Under the pieces are notes generated by a model, which was given only the letters and a program-made list of their open reading frames with translations, ran no database searches and had not been told where the DNA came from. DNA of 64,000 nt from positions 7,474,604 through 7,538,603 of the forward strand of contig NZ_JAHTIK010000001.1 in the NCBI RefSeq assembly GCF_025655475.1, given 5' to 3'. This document shows, piece by piece, positions 24,997 through 33,789 of this stretch. Made by a program: the position numbers and the translations under genes. Within the stretch, counting starts at the first letter, position 1, and each line of letters begins with the position of its first letter. Source of the stretch: Kitasatospora sp. DSM 101779 (lineage in GTDB: Bacteria > Actinomycetota > Actinomycetes > Streptomycetales > Streptomycetaceae).

Positions 24997-26469
24997 TCAG
25001 ACTTCGGCGAGCTGTCCGTCAGAACTTGTGTCCTGGGGCTGTGGTTCGGTGTCGGCTCGCTTCGGAAGGAGAAGGCACAGCGGGATCGCTGCGGCGGTGA
25101 ACGCGGCGGCCCACCAGAAGGCGTCGCCGAAGCCGGTCGCCAGGTCGGCGGGGGTGTGGGTACCGGCGACGGAGCGCTGGAGGATCACGACCAGGACGGC
25201 GGTGCCGATGGAGCCGCCGACCTGCTGGGCGACGCGGCTCATGCTGGAGGCGGCCGGGATTTCGCCGCGGGTCAGGCCGACGAAGGCGCCGCCCATCAGG
25301 GCGATCATGGCCGCGCCGAGGCCGAGGCCGCGGACGAACAGCACGGCCATCAGCGTGATGTTGCTGGTGGTGGCGGTGACGAAGCCGAATGGCACGGTGG
25401 CGGCGAAGGTGACCGCGAAGGCAAGGACGGCGACCGGGCGGGCGCCTATGCGGTCCATGACCTTCCCGGCCAGCGAGCGGGACAGCAGGGTGCCCACGCC
25501 CTGCGGGATGAGCAGCATCGCGGCTCCCAGGGCCGTTTCGCCGCGGACCTGCTGCCAATACAGCGGCATCAGCAGCATGGCGCCGTACAAGGCGGCTCCG
25601 GCCAGTAGCAGCAGCACGGTGGAGGAGGCCAGGGAGCGGTGGCGGAACAGGCGGATGTCGAGCAGGGCGGCGGCTCCGCGGCGTAGCGCCCAGGCGGTGT
25701 AGCCGGCCAGCAGCGCGACGCCGGCGGCCAGGGGGAGCCCGACCTTGGTGGAGGTGATTGCGTCGGTTCCGCCGAGTTGGGTCAGGCCGTAGACGACTGC
25801 GGCGATGCCGGGTGCCAGGAGGAGCATGCCCACGGTGTCCAGGCGGGGGCGGGTTCCGCCGCTGGGCCGGTCGGCGGGCAGGTTGCGCCAGGCCAGCCAG
25901 CCGCCGACGAGGCAGAACGGGATGTTGAACAGGAAGATCCACCGCCAGTCGCCGAAGTGCAGGACGGCGCCTCCGATGACCGGGCCTACGACCGGTCCCA
26001 GGGCGGTGGGCACGGTGATCAGTGCCATGACCTTGCCGATGTTGCGGCCGTCGGCGGCCTGCATGACCAGGGTGGCCATCAGGACCATCATGATGCCGCC
26101 GCCGATGCCCTGGACGACGCGGAAGGCGATCAGGGCCGGTGCGTTCCAGGCCGCGGCGCACAGCATCGACCCCGCGAGGAACAGCGCCAGCGAGAGGATC
26201 CACAGGCGTTTGCCGCCGAGTGCGGCCTGGGCCCAGCCGACGGCGGGCATGGTGGCGGACAGGGCCAGCAGGTAGGCGGTGGTGACCCACTGGGCGGTGG
26301 CCAGTGTGGTGTGGAGCTGTCCGGCGAGGCTGTCGATGGCGACGCTCATGATCGTGGTGTCGAAGATGACGGCGAGCGCACCGACGATGAGGGTGAACAC
26401 CAGGCGCCGCACGGCCGGGTCGACTGCGTCCGGCGGGCTGGATGTGGCGGGGTTGCCGACGGCGGCCAT
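24997..26469 (-). CDS. DHA2-type MFS multidrug efflux pump
   Basis: 490 residues with about 14 transmembrane helices. Motifs: FDTTIMSVAIDSLAGQL (helix 1, motif D1), LGGKRLWILSLALFLAGS (motif A) and GGGIMMVLMATLV with LGPVVGPVIGG (motif C, antiporter type). These fit a proton-coupled 14-TM exporter of the EmrB/QacA kind. The ATG at 26469 overlooks a short divergent region with two near-palindromic sites and a TetR gene. It is expected to be repressed until the TetR protein binds the exported drug. Confidence 0.92.
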   Translation of the reverse strand: MAAVGNPATSSPPDAVDPAVRRLVFTLIVGALAVIFDTTIMSVAIDSLAGQLHTTLATAQWVTTAYLLALSATMPAVGWAQAALGGKRLWILSLALFLAGSMLCAAAWNAPALIAFRVVQGIGGGIMMVLMATLVMQAADGRNIGKVMALITVPTALGPVVGPVIGGAVLHFGDWRWIFLFNIPFCLVGGWLAWRNLPADRPSGGTRPRLDTVGMLLLAPGIAAVVYGLTQLGGTDAITSTKVGLPLAAGVALLAGYTAWALRRGAAALLDIRLFRHRSLASSTVLLLLAGAALYGAMLLMPLYWQQVRGETALGAAMLLIPQGVGTLLSRSLAGKVMDRIGARPVAVLAFAVTFAATVPFGFVTATTSNITLMAVLFVRGLGLGAAMIALMGGAFVGLTRGEIPAASSMSRVAQQVGGSIGTAVLVVILQRSVAGTHTPADLATGFGDAFWWAAAFTAAAIPLCLLLPKRADTEPQPQDTSSDGQLAEV

Positions 26470-26482
26470 GGAGCGCTCCTTA

Positions 26483-26500
26483 AGATATACAACTCTATCT
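26483..26500. promoter_or_regulatory. TetR-type operator, site 1
   Basis: AGATATACAACTCTATCT is an imperfect palindrome (AGATA and TATCT ends), 13 bases upstream of the MFS start. It is strikingly AT-rich for this genome and recurs 47 bases away. Confidence 0.65.
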
Positions 26501-26529
26501 TTCAGGGGCCAGACTAAGCCGCTATTGTT

Positions 26530-26547
26530 AGATACACAAGTCTTTCT
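26530..26547. promoter_or_regulatory. TetR-type operator, site 2
   Basis: AGATACACAAGTCTTTCT matches site 1 at most positions, on the TetR-gene side of the divergent region, 18 bases before its start. Repeats of this type usually bind one TetR dimer or dimer pair each. Confidence 0.6.
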
Positions 26548-26565
26548 CATGCGGAGGGGATGACG

Positions 26566-27135
26566 ATGCCGGAGCGGCGCCGCGGAGCGGCCCTGGAGCA
26601 GGCGCTGCTCGACGCAGCCTGGGACGAACTCGTCGCCGGCGGCTACGCCAGGTTCACCATGGACGCCGTCGTCAAACGTGCCGGCACCAGCCCCCCGGTC
26701 CTCTATCGCCGCTGGTCGGACCGCGACGACCTCGTCCGGGCCACCCTGGTCCACGTCTTGCGGAAGAACGTTCTCAAGGTCCCGGACACCGGCAGCCTGC
26801 GCGAAGACGTGCTGACCCTCATGCGGGAGATCAACGCCACGCGGGTCCGGCTCGTCACCGTGATGAGCGTCTACCTGGCCAGCTACCACCTGGAGACCGG
26901 GACCAGCCCTGCCGAACTGCTCGACCCCGCCGACACCGGCCGCAAGCAGGCCGTCGACGCGATATTCGACCGCGCCGTCGCCCGCGGCGAGGCAAAGCCC
27001 GAGCGCCTCACCGACCGCATCAAGGCCCTGCCGTTCGACCTGCTGCGCCAGGAGATCCTGACGACCTACGCCCCCGCGCCCGACCGGGTCCTCGAAGAGA
27101 TCGTCGACACGATCTTCCTGCCTCTGCTGCGTTGA
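26566..27135 (+). CDS. TetR/AcrR family repressor
   Basis: 189 residues. The N-terminal HTH (ALLDAAWDELVAGGYARFTM then AVVKRAGTSPPVLYRRW) is the family's DNA-binding domain, with the recognition helix at SPPVLYRRWSDRDDL. The C-terminal ligand-binding core ends EEIVDTIFLPLLR. I prefer ATG 26566 to ATG 26560, because GGAGG at 26553-26557 is eight bases from the former and only two from the latter. Its divergence from the efflux pump and the twin sites between them give a classical drug-responsive pair. Confidence 0.9.
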   Translation: MPERRRGAALEQALLDAAWDELVAGGYARFTMDAVVKRAGTSPPVLYRRWSDRDDLVRATLVHVLRKNVLKVPDTGSLREDVLTLMREINATRVRLVTVMSVYLASYHLETGTSPAELLDPADTGRKQAVDAIFDRAVARGEAKPERLTDRIKALPFDLLRQEILTTYAPAPDRVLEEIVDTIFLPLLR

Positions 27136-27590
27136 CCGACCTGGGCCATGTGGAACGACCCGACCGCGACGGACGCCGCGAGTACCACGGGCCGGCCCCG
27201 TTTGCGGCTGGTGACAGCATGCTTACCGGCACCCCGAGTGCCAGGACGAGGAAGGTGACCGCACCCAGAACGGCGAACAGCGCGCTCACGCCCCGCTCCA
27301 GGCCCGGCGGCGTGCCCGGCCGCAACGGCACCCGGCCGTCGAGACCCACAAGGCCAGGACGATCGCCGACAGGCTCCACCCGAGCAGGAACCCGTCCGAC
27401 GGCCCGCCGGCTCCAAGCGACGTCATGCGCAGGATGATCCTCCCGCCACCACCGGTCAACGGCGGTTCGCCGGACAGGCGCTGGAGGTGAGTCCGCCTCG
27501 CACGCCCCGCCTCCCGAACCGGCGGCCTGCCGTGGTGCGATGGGCGACCATGTCGTGGTTGCAACCAGCTCGACGAACGGAGAGCCCGTC
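27136..27590. other. Intergenic region with two possible mini membrane ORFs
   Basis: On the minus strand, ATG 27426 to 27286 encodes 46 residues (MTSLGAGGPSDGFLLGWSLS, one hydrophobic helix). Its TGA overlaps a GTG at 27289 that opens a second frame with LFAVLGAVTFLVLALGVPVS, another helix. They may be two coupled small membrane proteins or one two-helix protein split by a frameshift. No SD is convincing and no family is recognised. Otherwise nothing is seen. Confidence 0.35.
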
Positions 27591-28370
27591 ATGACGACCA
27601 TCGCGTACGGAACGCACCCGGACCAGGTGGCGGATCTCCACCTGCCACCGTCCGGCGCGGGGCGGGCGCCGGCGCCGCTCGTCCTGCTGCTGCACGGCGG
27701 CTTCTGGCGCGAGCCGTACGACCGCTCGGGGCTGACGCCACTGGCGGGGGACCTGGCCTCGCGCGGGTGGGCGGTACTCAATGCGGAGTACCGGCGGGTG
27801 GGTGGGGACGGCGGCTGGCCGACGACGTTCCTCGACGTCGCCCGGGCCGTCGACGTGCTTCCCGACGAGGCCGGCCGGGTCGCCGGAGGGGCGGTGGACA
27901 CCGGCCGCGTGTTCCTGCTGGGACACTCGGCCGGCGGACACCTGGCGCTCTGGGCGGCCCTGCGCCACCGTCTGCCCGAGGGGTCGCCCGGCCGGAGCGC
28001 CGAACTGCCCGGGCTCGCCGGTGTGGTGGCCCTGGCCCCGGTCGCGGACCTGCGAGGGACGTACGACCTCGGTTCCGGTCGTGGAGCCGTGGCCGACCTG
28101 CTCGGTGGCGGTCCCGCGCAGGTCGCCGATCGGTACGCCGCCGCCGACCCGGCGGCCCTCGGGAAGGTCGACCTGCCGACGGTGGTGGTGCACGGCGAGC
28201 GGGACGAGAACCTGCCCGTGGAGATGGCCCGCCGCTACGCCGCGGCCGTCGGAGCCCGCCTCGTCACCCCCGGGAACTGCGGCCACTTCGACCTCGTCGA
28301 CCCCCGCTCCCCGGCGTGGCGACTCGTCGTCGGGGCCCTGGACGACCTCCTGGCCACATCGCGGGAGTGA
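27591..28370 (+). CDS. Alpha/beta hydrolase
   Basis: 259 residues with the oxyanion-hole HGGFWRE, nucleophile elbow GHSAGG (Ser), an acid in HGERDENLPVE and a likely catalytic His in GNCGHFDLVDP. This is the esterase/lipase branch related to kynurenine formamidase and acetyl-hydrolases. ATG 27591 (MTTIAYGTHPDQ) with GGAGAG upstream is preferred over earlier in-frame starts. The substrate is unknown. It is convergent with the 2-MIB cluster across a strong hairpin. Confidence 0.85.
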   Translation: MTTIAYGTHPDQVADLHLPPSGAGRAPAPLVLLLHGGFWREPYDRSGLTPLAGDLASRGWAVLNAEYRRVGGDGGWPTTFLDVARAVDVLPDEAGRVAGGAVDTGRVFLLGHSAGGHLALWAALRHRLPEGSPGRSAELPGLAGVVALAPVADLRGTYDLGSGRGAVADLLGGGPAQVADRYAAADPAALGKVDLPTVVVHGERDENLPVEMARRYAAAVGARLVTPGNCGHFDLVDPRSPAWRLVVGALDDLLATSRE

Positions 28371-28423
28371 CACCGGGCCGGACGCCCCGCACGCCCGGAT
28401 CGGCGCGCTGCCCGGGTCCACGA

Positions 28424-28454
28424 CGGGGCCGCCGGTCGCGTACCGGCGGCCTCG
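28424..28454. terminator. Bidirectional terminator hairpin
   Basis: GGCCGCCGGT (28427-28436) pairs perfectly with 28442-28451 around a five-base loop, extended by further pairs, between the hydrolase and GPP methyltransferase genes. Confidence 0.7.
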
Positions 28455-28510
28455 TTCTGCTGGGAGTGTGTCGGGCGGCGAGGACGGTCCGACGCGCGGG
28501 CCCGGTGTGC

Positions 28511-29392
28511 TCAGACGCGGTCGGCCGCGATCAGGAGGTACTGGAACGAGCCGTCCTTGTAGGAGTTGATGAATGCCTCCTCGATGCCGGTGACCAGCGA
28601 GGACGTGGCCCGCAGCTCCCAGTAGGGCAGGGTGGCCGCGGTCAGGTCGATGACGGCCTGCGGGACGAGGCGGTTGTCGGCCATGGCCTGCAGGTACTCC
28701 CGGCGGGAGTGGATGTTGCACTCGAAGTGCGCATTGATCTGGGAGACCCACTTCGAGGGCTGGCCGTAACGGGGGTTCCAGCAGCCGGTGATGGTGACGT
28801 AACGTCCCCCGACGCCGAGGATCCGCGAGTGCTCGGCGAAGAGGTCGTGGAGGTCGACGTACATGCTCGACTCGTTGTTCCACGAGGCGGAGACCTGCCC
28901 GGTCTCGAAGGGCATGCCGAGCATGTTGCACACGCGGGCGCGCACGTGGTCGCCGATGCCCAGCTCACGGGCGCGCCCGTTCGCGAAGTCGGCCTGCTTG
29001 GCCGACAGGGTGACGCCCTCGACCTTGCATCCGAAGCGCTGGTGGGCCATCACCATCGACCCGCCGCGGCCGCAGCCGGCGTCCACGAGGGTCCCGTCCG
29101 CCCCGATCTCCCCGAGGTGGTCCAGGAGCACGTCGGTCTGCGCCGACTCCAGGCGGTGCAGCTCGGCGATCAGCTTCTTCTCGTAGGTGCTGTCCTCGGT
29201 GTCGCCGAGGGCGTCGTGGTCGATGTCGCCGATGCCGTAGTGGTGGTGGTAGAGCCCGTCGACGTCGCCCAGACGCAGGTTCACGGGCCGGGCCTCATGG
29301 TCCCAGTAGCGGGCGATGTCGCCCTGGTAGGGAGTCGCCGGGGCGGGGATCACGGCCGAGGGGGTGGCGGTGGCGAGCTGAGTGTTGGTCAC
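28511..29392 (-). CDS. Geranyl diphosphate 2-C-methyltransferase (2-MIB pathway)
   Basis: 293 residues. SAM-binding GTLVDAGCGRGGSMVMAHQ is followed by the family-specific blocks YYGIGD-like HHHYGIGDIDHDAL, SWNNESSMYVDLHDLF and TGCWNPRYGQPSKWVSQINA. It methylates C2 of geranyl diphosphate to 2-methyl-GPP, the substrate of the neighbouring cyclase. Length matches the Streptomyces enzymes (about 290). The start is GTG at 29392. It lies 14 bases after the cyclase stop, so it is the last gene of the operon. Confidence 0.95.
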   Translation of the reverse strand: MTNTQLATATPSAVIPAPATPYQGDIARYWDHEARPVNLRLGDVDGLYHHHYGIGDIDHDALGDTEDSTYEKKLIAELHRLESAQTDVLLDHLGEIGADGTLVDAGCGRGGSMVMAHQRFGCKVEGVTLSAKQADFANGRARELGIGDHVRARVCNMLGMPFETGQVSASWNNESSMYVDLHDLFAEHSRILGVGGRYVTITGCWNPRYGQPSKWVSQINAHFECNIHSRREYLQAMADNRLVPQAVIDLTAATLPYWELRATSSLVTGIEEAFINSYKDGSFQYLLIAADRV

Positions 29393-29406
29393 AGATGAGT
29401 CCGTTC

Positions 29407-30723
29407 TTACCAGAAATCGGGCAGGCTGTAGCGGTAGGTGTTGGTCTGGTGCCAGTAGTGGTTGCCGTCGACCCATGCGGCCACGCCGCGCAGGAAGCGC
29501 AACGCGCTGGGGTGCGGAACCTCGGCGGCGAGGTCGGCGGCCGCGGTCTCGAAGGCGTGCATCAGGTCGTTGTGGACCTCGACGGCCTTCAGGTAGGCCT
29601 CGCGGACGGAGCAGCCCTCACGCTCGGCGATCACCACCGGCAGGTTCAGGTGCCGGCCGGGACTGGCGAGTTCCTTGGTGTACGAGTACAGGTCGTTGAC
29701 GATGGTGGTCGCGTTCCCGGCGAGCGCGATGACCCGCTGCATGGCGGGCAGGGCGTGCAGGTCCGCCGGGAGCTCGTACCCGCCGACCGTGTCGGTGATG
29801 GTCGGGCAGGGGCGGAAGTTGTTGAACTGGCGCATCGCCAGGTACTCCCACACCTCCGGTACGTAGTCCGTCTCGGCCCAGGCCGCTTCCGCGAGGTATC
29901 CCAGGTGCAGCCGGGCCATGTCGTGGCGGAACCGGTCGGCCTGGGAGTGACCGGCCTGCTGGACGAAGTACTGCATCGCCGAGCGGTACGCCCGCCGCGG
30001 CGCGTCCGCGTGGAGCGACTCCGCCCAGTCCGGCTGGTACTCGGTCGTGGTGTGGAGGGGGTCGAGCGCGGTGTGGGCCAGCAGCAGGCGGCCGCCGAGG
30101 CCGACGGGAGAGCCGCCGTGGTCCTCGCAGTAGCAGTCGTCGAGGGCGTTCTCGGCCGCCATCAGCCGTGTGGCGATCATCAGGTGATCGACGGTCGGGG
30201 CGTCGGGATGGCACGCGACCATGTAGCGGCCCAGCGAGAACCCGTCGAACTGGTCCTCCCAGTCCGGGGGGAACAGCTCGACCTCCTCCACCGCCCACGC
30301 CTTGATCCTGCGGCTGACCTCCTCCACCCGGTGGGCGTCGGGCTCCGGGACCGGGTGGTGGTAGAGACCCGGAACCGGCCTGCCCGCAGCCGGTTCCGCC
30401 GGCGCGGCCACCACCTCGGCCGCGGCCACCACCTCCTGCCGGGGCAGGTAGAGCCCCGCCGTGCCCAGACCGCTGGGGCCCCGCAGGATCTGCTGCAGCG
30501 CGGGGCTCGGCGTCCGTGCCGCAACGGCACCCTGCGGCATGGACGTGCCGACCGGGTCGCCGCTCGGAACGGGTCGGGTCCCCGGGGCCGGAGGGAGGAC
30601 CGGAGGCGGCCCGGGCAGGCTGCTGCGCCGGGCTCCGCCGCCGTGGCCGAGGGAGGGAGGCCCGGGGCGGGACGTGGCGGAGGGCAGGCTCGACTGCCCT
30701 GGCAAAGGCACAGGGACGGGCAT
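29407..30723 (-). CDS. 2-methylisoborneol synthase with disordered N-terminal cargo domain
   Basis: 438 residues. Residues 1-118 are Pro/Ala/Gly-rich and predicted disordered, with short conserved-looking blocks such as PGPPSLGHGG, SPALQQILRGPSGLGTAGLY. The terpene-cyclase domain follows: Mg-binding DDCYCED at 195-201 and the NSE triad in NDLYSYTKE at 343-351. It cyclises 2-methyl-GPP to the musty odorant 2-methylisoborneol. In family 2B encapsulin systems such N-terminal regions direct the cyclase into the shell; the shell gene is immediately upstream here. Length is close to the 440-residue S. coelicolor enzyme. ATG at 30723. Confidence 0.95.
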   Translation of the reverse strand: MPVPVPLPGQSSLPSATSRPGPPSLGHGGGARRSSLPGPPPVLPPAPGTRPVPSGDPVGTSMPQGAVAARTPSPALQQILRGPSGLGTAGLYLPRQEVVAAAEVVAAPAEPAAGRPVPGLYHHPVPEPDAHRVEEVSRRIKAWAVEEVELFPPDWEDQFDGFSLGRYMVACHPDAPTVDHLMIATRLMAAENALDDCYCEDHGGSPVGLGGRLLLAHTALDPLHTTTEYQPDWAESLHADAPRRAYRSAMQYFVQQAGHSQADRFRHDMARLHLGYLAEAAWAETDYVPEVWEYLAMRQFNNFRPCPTITDTVGGYELPADLHALPAMQRVIALAGNATTIVNDLYSYTKELASPGRHLNLPVVIAEREGCSVREAYLKAVEVHNDLMHAFETAAADLAAEVPHPSALRFLRGVAAWVDGNHYWHQTNTYRYSLPDFW

Positions 30724-31081
30724 CCGTGGCTCCTTGGTGAGGTGAGGGACGTCTCGGATCCGGGCACGCCGGACGGGGCCGAGGGGGTGCGTGCTGCGGC
30801 CGCCGGCAGCCAGGAACTTCAGGGCCGTCCCGCGCGCACGGCCGTCCCGCGCACGGCCGTCCGGGCCGTACCGGAACGTGCCGGGCCGTACCGGACACGC
30901 CGGTCCGCACCGGACGCCGGTCCGGTACCGCGCAGCACGCATGACCGACGCACCGGTTGCTCGGCTCCGGTGTGCGGCGGATCCCGCGGTGGACGCGCCG
31001 CACGGCAGCGCGCCGCACACCGCTCTCCGTGCGCCGGGCCGACGTGATCCGGCGAAGACAGTCGGAACCGGGCTCGTGGCC
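30724..31081. other. Intergenic region with short direct repeats
   Basis: No gene. CCGGGCCGTACCGGA occurs at 30861-30875 and again at 30881-30895 (20-base period), and GCACGGCCGTCC-type units repeat at about 30836-30862. These palindromic, TACCGG-containing repeats lie between the shell gene and the cyclase and may be a terminator/attenuator or a promoter element. Confidence 0.6.
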
Positions 31082-32494
31082 CTAGCCGTTCCTGCGGCCG
31101 ATCTGCACGTTCTCCAGCACGCCGAGCGCGTCGGGCACCAGGATCGCCGCGGAGTAGTACGTGCTGACGAGGTAGGAGATGATCGCCCGATCGTCGATGC
31201 CCATGAACCGCACCGACAGCCCCGGCTCGTACTCGTCCGCCAGCCCGGTCTGGTGCAGACCGATGACTCCCTGCTTGTCCTCCCCCGTCCGCATCACGAG
31301 GATCGAGGTGGTGTTCTCCCGACTGATCGGGATCTTGCTGCAGGGCAGGATCGGAACTCCGCGCCAGGCCGGAACCTGCTGTCCGCCGAGGTCGACGTGG
31401 TCCGGGTAGAGCCCGCGGGCGTTGAACTCCCGGCCGATGGCCGCGATCGCCCTGGGGTGGGCGAGGAAGAACCGGGAACCACGCCGACGGCAGAGGAGTT
31501 CGTCGAGGTCGTCCGGGGTCGGCGAACCGGAGTGGGTCTGGATCCGCTGCTTGAAGGCGGCGTTGTGGAGCAGGCCGAACTCGCGGTTGTTGATCAGCTC
31601 GTACTCCTGGCGCTCGCGCAGCGCCTCGACGGTGAGCCTGAGCTGCTCCTCGGTCTGGTTCATCGGACCGTTGTAGAGGTCGGCGACCCTCGTGTGGACC
31701 CGCAGCACGGTCTGGGCGACGGACAGCTCGTACTCGCGCGGCTTGAGTTCGTAGTCGACGAACGAACCGGGCAGCTCGACCTCGCCGGTGTGGCCGGCCG
31801 ACATGGCGATCTCGGCCTCGCCGTGGCGGTTCTGCCGCTGGAGCGGGATCGCCGAGAACCGTTCGACGTGCGCCCTGAGGCCCGGCGCCGCGGCCAGCAC
31901 GGCATCGAAGTCCGCCCGCGCGAGCGTGAGCAGGGTGCCGGCCGTCTGGGCGGTGGCGGTGCAGTCCCACGTCGCACCGGCGTCCAGCAGGGCGTGCTCG
32001 CCGAAGTGGTCGCCGTCGGCCAGTACGGCGACGGACACCGCCTCGCCGTACCGCCCCTCGGAGGTCTGGCCGATCCGGCCGTGGGCGATCAGGTGGATCC
32101 GTTCGGCAGGAGCGCCGCGCTCCACCAGCACCTCGCCCGCACGGAAGTCGCGCTGTTCGCAGCGGCCGGCGAGCGCGGTCAGCACGGCCACGTCGTCGAA
32201 GCCGCGCAGCACCGCGAGTTCGCCGAGCTCGCGGGGGATCACCTGGACCCGGGCGCCGTTCTGGACGAACTCGATGCGCCCGTCCCCGACGGTGTACGTC
32301 AGCCGCCGGTTCACCCGGTAGGTCCCGCCCTTGGTCTCCACCCAGGGGAGCATCCGCAGCAGCCAGCGGGAGGTGATCTCCTGCATCTGCGGAGCGGACT
32401 TGGTCGTGGTGGCGAGATTTCGAGCAGCAGCCGTGCCCAGGCTGCTCTGTCCAGTCGGCTCCGACTGCGCCGACTGGCTGGTGTCCACCGTCAT
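31082..32494 (-). CDS. Family 2B encapsulin shell protein with inserted cyclic-nucleotide-binding domain
   Basis: 470 residues. An N-terminal Ser/Thr/Ala-rich arm (1-38) is followed by HK97-fold parts surrounding a CRP-like domain at about 95-215 (FRAGEVLVERGAPAERIHLI, GDHFGEHALL). The rest reads as encapsulin P-domain and A-domain (NNREFGLLHN, LGGQQVPAWRGVPILPC, RFMGIDDRAIISYLVSTYYS). This is the EshA-like protein known to form 60-subunit compartments that house 2-MIB synthase. The canonical Arg-Ala of the phosphate-binding cassette is replaced by TWDCTA, so nucleotide binding is doubtful. It is the first gene of the 2-MIB set. ATG at 32494. Confidence 0.93.
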   Translation of the reverse strand: MTVDTSQSAQSEPTGQSSLGTAAARNLATTTKSAPQMQEITSRWLLRMLPWVETKGGTYRVNRRLTYTVGDGRIEFVQNGARVQVIPRELGELAVLRGFDDVAVLTALAGRCEQRDFRAGEVLVERGAPAERIHLIAHGRIGQTSEGRYGEAVSVAVLADGDHFGEHALLDAGATWDCTATAQTAGTLLTLARADFDAVLAAAPGLRAHVERFSAIPLQRQNRHGEAEIAMSAGHTGEVELPGSFVDYELKPREYELSVAQTVLRVHTRVADLYNGPMNQTEEQLRLTVEALRERQEYELINNREFGLLHNAAFKQRIQTHSGSPTPDDLDELLCRRRGSRFFLAHPRAIAAIGREFNARGLYPDHVDLGGQQVPAWRGVPILPCSKIPISRENTTSILVMRTGEDKQGVIGLHQTGLADEYEPGLSVRFMGIDDRAIISYLVSTYYSAAILVPDALGVLENVQIGRRNG

Positions 32495-33259
32495 CGAGCA
32501 GGCTCTCCTTCAGTAACAGCGGCGACCGGCACGGTCCACGTCGCACGTGACCGGGGCGGACGGAGCGAACGTCCACGCAGGCCGCTGGCCTCAGGGAGCA
32601 AACTAGCCGTCGGCGCGGCCAGTTGGCGCTGTACACCCTTCGCATTGCCTCGATGTGGTGATCTTTTTCGTCAGCATGTTTGTGCTCGGACCGGCCGCAT
32701 GCGATTCAGCGCTCGGCCGCACCGGGGTCCGTACGGTCGGGGCGGCGGAGAGGTTCGTCGGGCACCGGAACGGGCAGAGCCTGGAGCATGACGACACCTG
32801 CCAGGCATCGCCGCCGCCGCCGACCGTCCGCGACCGCTGCTCCGGACCGGTTCGCCGGCGGCTGCTGCCGGACGTGGTCCAGCGAGCACATCGCTCCGGG
32901 CGGGGTGGTCGTCCGGACGTTGTGGCACGAGCCCGCCTGCAGGTCGGGTGCCGACCGGTGACCTCCGGCAGGGATACGGTGGCGCTACACGGGTGATACG
33001 TGCCGTCCCTAGGTTGGTCCGGAGAGGGGTGGTTCCGTCGGCTGCCGACCGGTTCCGGCCGGCAGGCCCGCGCGCACCCCGCGCCCTTGTGCTCGAAGGA
33101 CGAACGTGCCGTGCGAGCGGGGCGGTTCCGCGAACCGCGGCTGCGGAGCGCGGCCGTGGGCCGGCCGCGCCGCCGCGGCGGGCCGGCCGTCGGTGCCAGG
33201 GGCGCTGACCACCGCCGCCGTGCCACTCCGCGGCGCGACGGCCTTCCGGAAGGACACCC
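32495..33259. other. Long intergenic region upstream of the encapsulin gene
   Basis: 765 bases without a supported gene. A plus-strand frame (32789-32961, MTTPARHRRRRRPSATAAPD) has some protein-like features at its C-terminus (HIAPGGVVVRTLWHEP) but no convincing SD. The promoter of the encapsulin gene should lie just above 32,494; I could not define it. Confidence 0.45.
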
Positions 33260-33769
33260 GTGACACCCAGCAAGACCGTCGGTTCCCCGGCCCGCAGGCG
33301 TCTCCTGCGGGCCGCCCTGGTGGGTACGGCGCTGGCCGGCGCGATCGGCCTGACCACCACGACCGCATCGGCCGACGCCTCCGTCGCCAGCTTCACCCTC
33401 GCCCAGCGCGACTGGACCCCCGGCAGCCACGCGGCGGCGGACAACGGCATGGCGGAGCTGGACTTCCAGTCCGACGGCAACCTGGTGCTCTACAAGTTCA
33501 CCGGAGCCGACGCGTACCCGGTCTGGGCATCGGGGACCAAGGGCAAGGGCGTCGTACGGGTGGACTGGTCGAAGTCCGGCTACGTGAAGCTGCTCGACGC
33601 CTCCGGTGGCATCGTCTGCACCCTCGGCGCCCTCAACCCGGCGCCCGGCGGGCACGCCAGGCTCAAGGACGACGGAAACCTCGTCTTCTACAACACCAGC
33701 GGCAAGGCCACCTGGTCCACCGGCACCTCGGGCTCGACGCGGGGCAACCTCAACTACTGCTACACCTGA
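33260..33769 (+). CDS. Secreted bulb-type (B-lectin) mannose-binding protein
   Basis: 169 residues: Tat- or Sec-type signal (RRRLLRAALVGTALAGAIG, cleavage near ASA-DAS), then a beta-prism lectin domain with repeated mannose-site sequences (FQSDGNLVLYKF, LKDDGNLVFYNT; the QxDxNxVxY pattern is partly degenerate). The Cys in IVCTL and NYCYT probably pair. It should bind mannose-like glycans outside the cell. The GTG start at 33260 is preceded by GGAAGGA. Monocistronic, ending at a strong hairpin. Confidence 0.88.
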   Translation: MTPSKTVGSPARRRLLRAALVGTALAGAIGLTTTTASADASVASFTLAQRDWTPGSHAAADNGMAELDFQSDGNLVLYKFTGADAYPVWASGTKGKGVVRVDWSKSGYVKLLDASGGIVCTLGALNPAPGGHARLKDDGNLVFYNTSGKATWSTGTSGSTRGNLNYCYT

Positions 33770-33789
33770 GCGGCTCCGCCGCCGCACAC

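Noticed and set aside
32655..32996. Plus-strand frame before the lectin gene
   Set aside because: Hydrophobic only at its start, otherwise Arg/Pro-rich; no SD and no recognisable domain.
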